From the NCBI GenBank assembly GCA_023412765.1, contig JAEZBX010000279.1, forward strand, positions 1-23,302: a DNA stretch of 23,302 nt, given 5' to 3'. This stretch comes from Bacteroidota bacterium. Lineage in GTDB: Bacteria > Bacteroidota > Bacteroidia > Cytophagales > Cyclobacteriaceae. Both the position numbers and the translations under genes were made by a program. How positions within the stretch are numbered: position 1 is the first letter of the stretch; the number at the start of each line of letters is the position of its first letter. The notes beneath the pieces are model-generated. The model did not search any database and was not told the origin of the DNA. It saw nothing but the letters and a program-made list of their open reading frames with translations. This document shows positions 1-6,746 of this stretch, piece by piece.

Positions 1-17
1 AAGACGACTTTTCTTTT

Positions 18-1268
18 ATGAAACCAAGACTTATGACATTGATCATATTTGTAACCTTGTTCCTGGTGATAGACTACTATGTATTCCAGGCGGTAGTTAC
101 TGTATCAAAAAACTGGTCAGTCCAGTGGAAGAATATTTTTCAGTACGGCTTCTGGCTGCCCACGGTGCTATCGGTGTTAGCGTTGTTATGGTGGACGTTC
201 GGGGATCCATACAAGTACAGTCCAGGTTTTAGAAATTGGGTTCTCACGGGCCTGGTTGCTGTCTATTTTTCCAAAATATTTTCCGTAGTCATTCTGTTCA
301 TCGACGACATAACTCGCGGGGTTAAATGGGTGGCGCAATTTTTTCAAAGTGGTACGCATGAAAAAATTCCTGGAGAAGGTATCACACGTTCCGAGTTTTT
401 ATCGAAGACAGCACTCATTGCTGCCGCTGTACCTTTTGGGGCGATGACCTATGGAGTAATTTCCGGTGCTCACGATTATCGCATTAGGCGCCAGGTTGTC
501 AAACTTCCCAACCTTCCAAGGTCTTTTGATGGAATTACGATCGCACATCTATCCGATATACACTCGGGAAGTTTTTTTAATAAACGTGCTGTTCGTGGAG
601 GCGTGGAAATGGTGCTCAATCAAAAGCCTGACCTGATTTTTTTTACCGGAGATCTTGTAAATAACGAGGCTGCAGAAGTGAAGGAGTACATTGATGTTTT
701 TAATAAACTGAAGGCTCCGTTAGGGGTATTTTCGGTCACCGGAAACCACGACTATGGTGACTATCATCGTTGGGCGAGCGCTGCTGCGAAAAGGAAAAAC
801 TTCAGGGATTTTATTGAAGCCCATCGCCTTCTGGGCTTCGATTTGTTGATGAACGACAATCGTACTTTAGAGCAAAATGGTGAGAAAGTTTCCATCATGG
901 GAGTTGAAAACTGGGGTGGTAGAGGGTTCACAAAATATGGTAAACTGGATGATGCATATAAGGGAACAGACGAGGCAGCAGTAAAACTATTATTGTCACA
1001 CGATCCGAGCCATTGGGATGCACAGGTAAGGCCACAATTTCCAGACGTTGATGTGATGTTCTCCGGTCATACCCATGGTTTCCAATTTGGTGTTGAGTTA
1101 GGAGGATTCAAGTGGAGTCCATCTCAGTACGCGTATAAACAATGGGCCGGGTTATATCAGGAAGGCCCCCAATATCTTTACGTAAATCGTGGGTTTGGTT
1201 ATATCGGATATCCCGGCCGGATAGGCATGCCTCCCGAAATTACAATACTGGAACTGAAGCGCGCCTGA
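18..1268 (+). CDS. Membrane-anchored metallophosphoesterase, paralog 1
   Basis: A calcineurin-like metallophosphoesterase expected to hydrolyse phosphoester bonds at a two-metal centre outside the cytoplasmic membrane. Residues 1-100 hold about three hydrophobic spans (near 7-28, 45-62, 74-95). A further hydrophobic stretch at 131-148 follows a TRSEFL motif. The catalytic domain starts near 165. Its metal ligands are visible in order: D180-I-H182, G211-D212, the GNHD at 242-245, S327-H328-D329 and GHTH at 350-353. At 416 residues it is longer than soluble YkuE-type enzymes because of the membrane part. The next gene is a close paralog 34 bases downstream, so the two probably share a transcript. 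The ATG at 18 leaves a normal first membrane span. The family call is sure; the substrate cannot be told from sequence. Confidence 0.9.
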   Translation: MKPRLMTLIIFVTLFLVIDYYVFQAVVTVSKNWSVQWKNIFQYGFWLPTVLSVLALLWWTFGDPYKYSPGFRNWVLTGLVAVYFSKIFSVVILFIDDITRGVKWVAQFFQSGTHEKIPGEGITRSEFLSKTALIAAAVPFGAMTYGVISGAHDYRIRRQVVKLPNLPRSFDGITIAHLSDIHSGSFFNKRAVRGGVEMVLNQKPDLIFFTGDLVNNEAAEVKEYIDVFNKLKAPLGVFSVTGNHDYGDYHRWASAAAKRKNFRDFIEAHRLLGFDLLMNDNRTLEQNGEKVSIMGVENWGGRGFTKYGKLDDAYKGTDEAAVKLLLSHDPSHWDAQVRPQFPDVDVMFSGHTHGFQFGVELGGFKWSPSQYAYKQWAGLYQEGPQYLYVNRGFGYIGYPGRIGMPPEITILELKRA

Positions 1269-1302
1269 ACTTTCTTACTCGGCTAATGCTTAGCTTTGTG
1301 AG

Positions 1303-2574
1303 ATGAGCGACGGAGCCGCGTACCGAATTCAAACAGCCCTGCTAGGCCTGATTCTTATTATCCTGATCGATATTTACGCGTATCAGGCCATACGCATCGC
1401 CAGTACCCGTTTCCATTTATTGCTGAAGCACCTCGTAAGAGGGATATATTGGGCCATAACCGCATTTACTATCGTAATCCTGGTATGGATCAATACGGTA
1501 GGCATACCAGATGAAAAGCTTAAGCAATGGATCATTATTTTTCTGGGCATTCTGTACTTCTCCAAATTGTTTCTCATTCTAGTGCTGCTGGCTGATGATT
1601 TCAGGCGTGGAGTGCATTTTACAAAACGGTATTTTAAGAGAATTCGTGAAGCCCCAATAGAAGATAACCCCACAAAGATTTCGAGATCGGAGTTTTTTGC
1701 GCGGGCAGCGATCTTTTCATGGAGTTTGCCAATGGTCCCACTTTCGTTTGGAATTATCTCCGGCGCTCACAACTTCCAGGTACGTAGAAAGGTGCTGTAT
1801 CTCCCCAATTTGCCGAGCTCTTTCGATGGCTTGCAGATAGGACAGGTGTCGGATATCCATGCCGGTTCACTTTTTGATAAGCCTGCAATTCGCGGTGGTG
1901 TAGATTTGCTGATGCGCGAGAAACCCGATGTCATCTTTTTTACCGGCGACCTCGTGAATGTAGAGACGCGCGAGGTGAATGAGTATATAAATGTTTTTGA
2001 TAAACTGGAAGCTGACTTTGGCGTTTTCTCCGTCACAGGTAACCACGACTACGGCAATTACAGGGAATGGCCCAACGCTGAATTGAAGAAAAAGAATTTT
2101 GATGAAATGAGGGTGGCACACCAGCAAATGGGTTATCAATTGCTGATGAATGAAAACAGGATGCTGACCTTAGGCGGCGATAAAATTGCGATTATCGGAG
2201 TTGAAAATTGGGGTATAGGCCCTCCGTTGCGTTTTCCAAAATATGGCAAACTTGCTGAAGCATATAAGGGCACCGAAGACGCAGCCGTGAAGATTTTATT
2301 GTCGCACGATCCCACACATTGGGATGCACAGATTCGTCCTGAATTTCCGGATATCGATCTCACTTTTGCAGGTCACACACATGGGTATCAACTGGGAGTG
2401 AACATCGGAAGTTATAGCTGGAGTCCGGCAAAATATCGATTCAAACAATGGGCGGGATTGTACCAGGAGGGCACGCAGTACCTGTATGTGAATCGAGGCT
2501 TTGGATGTATTGGATACCCGGGTAGGATAGGAATGCCTCCGGAACTAACAATAATTGAATTAAAGAAGGGTTAA
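1303..2574 (+). CDS. Membrane-anchored metallophosphoesterase, paralog 2
   Basis: A second metallophosphoesterase with the same architecture as its upstream neighbour: hydrophobic spans in the first 100 residues, a SRSEFF motif followed by another hydrophobic stretch near 133-152, then the phosphoesterase domain. The ligands are D184-I-H186, D216, GNHD at 246-249, a SHDPTHWD block and GHTHG. By eye well over half of the residues in the catalytic domains match, and the last 40 residues are almost the same, so this is a tandem duplication. All metal ligands are kept in both copies, so neither looks dead. The gene ends 13 bases from the stop codon of the kinase on the other strand, with no room for a terminator. 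Substrate unknown. Confidence 0.9.
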   Translation: MSDGAAYRIQTALLGLILIILIDIYAYQAIRIASTRFHLLLKHLVRGIYWAITAFTIVILVWINTVGIPDEKLKQWIIIFLGILYFSKLFLILVLLADDFRRGVHFTKRYFKRIREAPIEDNPTKISRSEFFARAAIFSWSLPMVPLSFGIISGAHNFQVRRKVLYLPNLPSSFDGLQIGQVSDIHAGSLFDKPAIRGGVDLLMREKPDVIFFTGDLVNVETREVNEYINVFDKLEADFGVFSVTGNHDYGNYREWPNAELKKKNFDEMRVAHQQMGYQLLMNENRMLTLGGDKIAIIGVENWGIGPPLRFPKYGKLAEAYKGTEDAAVKILLSHDPTHWDAQIRPEFPDIDLTFAGHTHGYQLGVNIGSYSWSPAKYRFKQWAGLYQEGTQYLYVNRGFGCIGYPGRIGMPPELTIIELKKG

Positions 2575-2587
2575 CATTCTACGCAGG

Positions 2588-4072
2588 TTAGGTGCGGAGA
2601 CCAGCCACAGCTTCCATATCGGGTAATAGTTTTTTGCATAGGCTTTCATAAACAGAAAATGCCTCTCTATAAATTCGATGGTTGCTTTCAATCGGAAGAT
2701 AGGTAGCGTCAGCTTTTGGTTTAAGGTCGTAATAGTCGTCAATCAGGTTGAGCGATTTCATACCCAGGTAAGCGGCGCCCACAGCGCTTGCATCTTCAGC
2801 ATTGATCAGACTAATTTTCTTATTAAAAATATCAGCGAGGATCTGAAGCCATTCTTCAGAGTGCACAAATCCACCGCTCACATGGATTTCCTCTATAAGA
2901 AGTCCTGATGATTCCATTGCATTAGCGATGCTGTATAAAGCAAGCGAGATGCCTTCAATTACAGCACGTGTAAAGTGACCTTGTGTATGATAGTTGCGAA
3001 CTCCGAAGAATACGCCACTCGCTTCGCTATCCCAGATTGGTGCGCGTTCACCTAATATGAAAGGAAGAAATATGAGACCTTCGGCACCGGGCTTAATGAG
3101 CTTTACTTCGTCGAGGATTGCGTTGTAATCTGCGGCAGTATTAAGGTTCTTGCGGAGAAACATTTCGGCATACCATTTCAATACAACCCCGCCATTGTTT
3201 ATTGGTCCGCCTGAAATAATAATATCTTTTGTAAGCAAATAGTTAAATGTCATGGCAGCAAACGTCACTGTTGGTCGGGAGTTTGCCACCCTGATGGCAC
3301 CACTTGTACCTATGGTTAATGCAGCTACTCCAGGTGTTACAGCAAAGCTGCCCAGGTTTGCCATGCAACCATCGCTTCCACCAATAATAAACGGAACGTT
3401 AGGTATATTTGTAAAGACACTTTCTGACGTTAGCTTTCTTGCAAAAGTTACTTCTACCGGTAAGGAAAGTTTTTCTGCTCCCACGCCGCACCACGCGAGT
3501 GCAAAGTCGCTCCATTTTAATGTGGCAATATTGAAAAGACCAGTAGCCGATGCGATAGAGTAATCCACTTCAAATTGTCCGAACAGTTTAAACCAGATGA
3601 ACTCTTTTATCGAAATGAATTTATACGTTGTGTCAAAGAGTTCTCGCCGATTTTCCTTAAACCATTTCAATTTGCAAACAGGAGTCATTGCATGAATTGG
3701 TGTCCCGCTTTGAGCATAAATCCGTTCTCCTTCTGGTGATTTTCTAAGTTGTTTGGCAATTGACGCGCTTCGATTGTCAGCCCACGTGATCATATTCATC
3801 AGAGGCATACCGTTTTTGTCAACCGGAATCACGCTGTGCATGGCGCTGCTCAGAACAATTGCCTCCGGCGACTTTTTCATATAGTCGACCAGCGTCGTAA
3901 TACACTCGATAAATGCTTTCCATATTTGTTCCGGGTCTTGCTCACTATAAGTTAGCTCGGGAGTATATGTAGGATATGAGGCTTGTGTGGCATGAATAGG
4001 TTTGCCGGATAATTCAACCGCAACAGCTTTCGAGCTTCCAGTGCCAATGTCGATACCGATGACGTATTTCAT
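2588..4072 (-). CDS. gntK: FGGY-family sugar kinase, probable gluconokinase
   Basis: An FGGY carbohydrate kinase that uses ATP to phosphorylate a sugar or sugar acid in the cytoplasm. The N-terminal phosphate-binding motif IGIDIGTGSSK is at 5-15, the catalytic-base aspartate in GGSDG is D234, the TIGTSGAIR loop is at 253-261, and the C-terminal adenosine motif HVSGG is near 405. The stretch GGPINNGGVVLKWY at 288-301 resembles gluconokinases of this family more than xylulokinases or glycerol kinases, which is the basis for the gene name. Length 494 residues is normal. It is transcribed alone: a strong terminator lies between it and the doxX gene upstream. It meets the metallophosphoesterase gene tail to tail. 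Gluconate specificity is an inference; another sugar is possible. Confidence 0.8.
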   Translation of the reverse strand: MKYVIGIDIGTGSSKAVAVELSGKPIHATQASYPTYTPELTYSEQDPEQIWKAFIECITTLVDYMKKSPEAIVLSSAMHSVIPVDKNGMPLMNMITWADNRSASIAKQLRKSPEGERIYAQSGTPIHAMTPVCKLKWFKENRRELFDTTYKFISIKEFIWFKLFGQFEVDYSIASATGLFNIATLKWSDFALAWCGVGAEKLSLPVEVTFARKLTSESVFTNIPNVPFIIGGSDGCMANLGSFAVTPGVAALTIGTSGAIRVANSRPTVTFAAMTFNYLLTKDIIISGGPINNGGVVLKWYAEMFLRKNLNTAADYNAILDEVKLIKPGAEGLIFLPFILGERAPIWDSEASGVFFGVRNYHTQGHFTRAVIEGISLALYSIANAMESSGLLIEEIHVSGGFVHSEEWLQILADIFNKKISLINAEDASAVGAAYLGMKSLNLIDDYYDLKPKADATYLPIESNHRIYREAFSVYESLCKKLLPDMEAVAGLRT

Positions 4073-4108
4073 TCTTAATAGGTGGCTTAAGATATGAATA
4101 AAAACAAA

Positions 4109-4133
4109 AAGGCACCTGAATATCAGGTGCCTT
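4109..4133 (-). terminator. Rho-independent terminator after the DoxX gene
   Basis: A perfect 11-base-pair stem (AAGGCACCTGA and its complement) with a 3-base loop. On the minus strand it is followed by CTTTTTGTTTTT, a good U-rich tail. It stands between the doxX stop codon and the kinase start and so separates the two transcripts. Confidence 0.85.
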
Positions 4134-4154
4134 CTCTGTTTAGGTTAAGATAGG

Positions 4155-4607
4155 TTAAAGCCGGGCAGCGTCCATTTCCCTTCTACGTATAGCGTCAATA
4201 GAAAAACGGCCAGCGCCAAAAACCATAAATACGATCAAGCCAATCAGAACTACAATAGATAACCACAGTTCCATATGTTGACCGAGAGAAAGAAATCCTT
4301 TTGGAGCATTGACCATGAACACAGCGCCAATCAGAATCGGCAATTGAATCAAACAACAAATTCTTGTAAAGAGGCCTACAAAAATTAATGGGCCTCCAAG
4401 GATGTGTGCAAATATGACGTAATGAGCTAAAGTTAAACCTGCGAAATAAACGTTTATCCCAGCCGTTGTCATTTCGAGTTCCGGCATGTGTGTTATGAAG
4501 TAAAGTCCTTTATAAGTTATAAAGGCACCCAGGAAGAACCGGAAAATGTCCAAAAATCCAGGCCGATGGCTATTACCCCACCGTTCCAGGTTGGTAATTA
4601 CGCTCAT
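4155..4607 (-). CDS. DoxX-family membrane protein
   Basis: A small integral membrane protein of 150 residues with four predicted spans (about 18-38, 50-72, 76-98 and 110-132), as in the DoxX family. Family members are linked to terminal oxidases or redox stress in some organisms, but the role of most is not settled. The frame is open to a TTG at 4661 that overlaps the stop of the preceding gene. I chose the ATG at 4607 because the protein then begins just before the first conserved hydrophobic segment and the extra 18 residues look unrelated. It lies 50 bases after a small membrane-protein gene and probably shares its transcript. A strong terminator follows it. Family call likely; function unknown. 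Confidence 0.75.
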   Translation of the reverse strand: MSVITNLERWGNSHRPGFLDIFRFFLGAFITYKGLYFITHMPELEMTTAGINVYFAGLTLAHYVIFAHILGGPLIFVGLFTRICCLIQLPILIGAVFMVNAPKGFLSLGQHMELWLSIVVLIGLIVFMVFGAGRFSIDAIRRREMDAARL

Positions 4608-4657
4608 AGATTTTTTTGGTTGATGTATACAAAGTTTACCAAAATAATCTGTCGGAA

Positions 4658-5011
4658 TCAAGCATTTTTTGGGTTATTCCAAATTCTCACGATCCAATAC
4701 GCAGGGAAAGCTAATATTCCAAGAAAAATAAACAGTAGTATCCAGAGGATTTGTTCTGAAGGTTCGAGTTTTTTGTTGAGTATAACATGAACAATATAAA
4801 AGATTGTTAATGCCAGCGCTCCAACTGCTGTGAGAAGTGCGGGAAAGACGAATGAGAAGACTGGATAAAAGAAATCCTGATCAGATCCGTTGTCGTGAAA
4901 TATTGCTGACCCTACCGTGTGAAACAATTGCCAAAAGAATATTGGCAACAATATGAAAGGCATAAAAGTAAGGATGCCTAATATTATTTTTTGAACATGA
5001 TTCAGTGTCAT
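4658..5011 (-). CDS. Small membrane protein of unknown function
   Basis: I do not recognise this 117-residue protein. It has three strongly hydrophobic segments at about 8-32, 48-75 and 84-108. A short acidic stretch (HDNGSDQD) lies between the first two, and the C-terminus is basic and polar. There is no signal peptidase site, so it should be an inner-membrane protein. The ATG at 5011 is the only good start. It precedes the DoxX-family gene by 50 bases on the same strand, with no terminator between, so the two are likely cotranscribed. A terminator hairpin at 5048-5073 insulates it from the RRM gene upstream. The frame is supported by the hydrophobic pattern and by the absence of a better frame. 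Confidence 0.65.
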   Translation of the reverse strand: MTLNHVQKIILGILTFMPFILLPIFFWQLFHTVGSAIFHDNGSDQDFFYPVFSFVFPALLTAVGALALTIFYIVHVILNKKLEPSEQILWILLFIFLGILAFPAYWIVRIWNNPKNA

Positions 5012-5047
5012 TATATAAAACTGTTATGCTGAAAAAATGAACAAAAA

Positions 5048-5073
5048 AAAACTGCTTTTGGAGAAGCAGTTTT
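5048..5073 (-). terminator. Terminator after the RRM gene, possibly bidirectional
   Basis: A perfect 10-base-pair stem (AAAACTGCTT with its complement) around a 6-base loop, starting 18 bases after the RRM stop codon. On the minus strand the stem runs into a long T tract, the classic intrinsic terminator form. Both flanks are A/T rich, so it could work in both directions. Confidence 0.85.
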
Positions 5074-5091
5074 AGTACAATATCGGATGGA

Positions 5092-5415
5092 TTAATATTC
5101 GCTATTGCTTCTGCGGTTGAAACCGCCACCGCCGCCGCTCTTGTAACCACCACCACCACTGCGGGGAGCGTCGGTCCTTGGCCTTGCCTCGTTAACCACC
5201 AGGGTCTTTCCCAGGAAGTTGAAACCGTTTAAACTAGTAATAGCTTGACGGGCACTCGCTTCGTCCGACATTTCAATAAATCCGAAGCCGCGACTGCGTT
5301 GCGTAACTTTGTCCATAACAATTTTGGCAGAAGAAACTTCGCCATACTCTTCGAATAATCCCTTCAATTCCTGTTCGGATGCCTTAAAAGGGATATTGGC
5401 AACATAAATGTTCAT
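5092..5415 (-). CDS. Single-RRM RNA-binding protein with Gly-rich tail
   Basis: A 107-residue RNA-binding protein with one RNA recognition motif and a short glycine-rich, basic tail, the layout of bacterial Rbp proteins found in Bacteroidota and cyanobacteria. RNP2 is IYVANI at 3-8 and RNP1 is RGFGFIEM at 42-49, both with the aromatic residues that stack on RNA bases. The tail from about 86 has two Gly runs with Tyr, Phe and Arg. Such proteins bind single-stranded RNA and are thought to affect mRNA stability or translation, in some species during cold. The frame is open 13 codons further upstream, but the ATG at 5415 is where RRM proteins of this type begin. It is monocistronic, with its own terminator and about 220 bases of non-coding sequence upstream. 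Confidence 0.92.
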   Translation of the reverse strand: MNIYVANIPFKASEQELKGLFEEYGEVSSAKIVMDKVTQRSRGFGFIEMSDEASARQAITSLNGFNFLGKTLVVNEARPRTDAPRSGGGGYKSGGGGGFNRRSNSEY

Positions 5416-5636
5416 TGGTAGAATAAGTAAATGAGAAAATTTAATTTTTGCCAACTGACAAACTTGGCTGGACGACTACTCGTAATGACGGGTGAGAGGG
5501 ACTCAGTAAAGAATGACAATCAACATTTAAAAGTAATAAGAAATTTGACTAAAAGCTAAAAGTTGCACTTTAGTGCTTTTTGGGGTCATTTGGGCCATTT
5601 TTGACCAGGAATTCTGCTTAAGACAGCCGTTATTTT

Positions 5637-6365
5637 CTAGTACGCCCGCTCAATTGAACCAGAACCGTAGATTTTCTTTTGTGCTGATTTTGTATTCCCC
5701 TTGTGCTTTACCTGGCCATTTCCCACTACCATCGCCTCAATATTGTTAGATACATTGAGTTGGCAGAGACCGGGACCACTTACTTTCGCTTTAGCAGTCT
5801 CTAGCGCACAATTGAATCCATTAATTGTACCTGAACCACTTACCAACGCATCCATTGATGTGGCATAACCTTTTACAGTCATCGACCCGCTTCCACTTAA
5901 TTCAGCCTTAACTGTATTTCCTTTGATGTCAACATCGAGGGTACCGGCACCGGAAACACCCAATGCGATATGGTCGGCCGCAATAGAATTTTCTGATATG
6001 ATTTTTCCGTTACCGTTCACCTGTAAATCGTTCAGGTTTTTTACGCTGACGTATAGCTTCATCGTTGGATTAAGCTTTATATCATCGATTTTTTGCCACA
6101 GACTCTTGTTTGGATTTTCGGGCTTGCGCTCAACGTTCACCATTAATATTCCATTCTCTACTTTAATTTCAGTAACCGCGAAAATCTCTGTCAATGCTTC
6201 AACAGTGACTTCTTGTTTATTGGTCTGTTTTAGATAAACAGTATAATTAGAGTTTACGTAAATCCCCTTGAATTCCGGCAGATCCAATACTTTTTTTGTG
6301 GTCTGACCCAGGGCAAATTGCGATGTCAAAAAGATAACGGCGATGATCAACAGATTCCTTTTCAT
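5637..6365 (-). CDS. Exported DUF2807 (adhesin-head-like) protein
   Basis: A 242-residue exported protein. The first 20 residues form a clear signal peptide (charged start, hydrophobic core, cut near ALGQ), with no lipobox cysteine. The rest matches the DUF2807 'putative auto-transporter adhesin head GIN' fold. Repeated short turns of the form GSG, SGSGS, SGPG and GNG recur about every 18-20 residues from 115 on, the pattern of a right-handed beta-helix. These proteins are common in Bacteroidota and usually have no assigned function; an envelope or surface location is expected. The gene stands alone, with about 220 bases after it and about 120 before it. The family call is good; 'adhesin' is only the family label, not a shown function. 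Confidence 0.82.
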   Translation of the reverse strand: MKRNLLIIAVIFLTSQFALGQTTKKVLDLPEFKGIYVNSNYTVYLKQTNKQEVTVEALTEIFAVTEIKVENGILMVNVERKPENPNKSLWQKIDDIKLNPTMKLYVSVKNLNDLQVNGNGKIISENSIAADHIALGVSGAGTLDVDIKGNTVKAELSGSGSMTVKGYATSMDALVSGSGTINGFNCALETAKAKVSGPGLCQLNVSNNIEAMVVGNGQVKHKGNTKSAQKKIYGSGSIERAY

Positions 6366-6483
6366 AAGCTATTATTATAATTCAAATAACAGCAGGATAT
6401 GTAAATTTTGAAACCTGCCCACCGATTATAACTGTAATTAGTCGGTGCGGTATCCCCGATATCTTTCTTATTTGTGAAAAAAC

Positions 6484-6588
6484 TTACTTATTACTTTTAA
6501 AGATAGCTTTAAGGATAAGCACAAATGCGATTCCGCCTATACAAAGCACGACGACTATCTCGGGAGTTATTTGATTAAATGCGTGCAT
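6484..6588 (-). CDS. 34-residue single-span membrane peptide
   Basis: A short open frame with an ATG at 6588 and a TAA at 6484. The product begins MHAFNQITPE, then has one strongly hydrophobic span (about residues 10-28, IVVVLCIGGIAFVLILKAIF) and ends in the basic tail KSNK. The region is otherwise non-coding for about 380 bases between the DUF2807 gene and the barrel gene. The upstream sequence is A/T rich with no Shine-Dalgarno, as for other starts here. A weak 6-base-pair inverted repeat follows at 6420-6447. The polar N-terminus, single span and positive C-terminus fit a real small membrane protein, but no homolog is known to me and a chance frame cannot be excluded. Confidence 0.5.
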   Translation of the reverse strand: MHAFNQITPEIVVVLCIGGIAFVLILKAIFKSNK

Positions 6589-6700
6589 TATTTATGTTTA
6601 TCTTTTAAGTGTACACATTTTATATCGTAAAAGCTATCCATCACCGACTAGTAATTCTTCCTGTTCAGCCTACTTCTTTTAGTTGATCTCTGGAAAACAT

Positions 6701-6735
6701 TTGCCACCTTTCAGTCAATGATGACAGCCTGGCAA
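6701..6735 (-). terminator. Possible weak hairpin after the HHH-barrel gene
   Basis: TTGCCA at 6701-6706 and TGGCAA at 6730-6735 are inverted around a loop that can form a small inner stem (GTCA/TGAC). It lies just after the stop of the helix-hairpin-helix gene on the minus strand. A second hairpin, GGTTC-GCTA-GAACC at 6741-6754, covers that stop codon. Neither has a U tract, so termination is only a guess. Confidence 0.25.
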
Positions 6736-6746
6736 GGTCAGGTTCG

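Noticed and set aside
1383..1673. Minus-strand open frames inside the metallophosphoesterase genes (also 1767-2139).
   Set aside because: They are antisense to well-conserved coding sequence and have no recognisable product.
4608..4661. DoxX start at a TTG overlapping the stop of the gene before it.
   Set aside because: The overlap looks attractive, but the added 18 residues are unlike the family and an ATG sits just before the first membrane span.
6420..6447. Inverted repeat CACCGA/TCGGTG as a terminator of the small peptide gene.
   Set aside because: The stem is 6 base pairs with a 16-base loop and no U tract, so the evidence is too thin to list alone.
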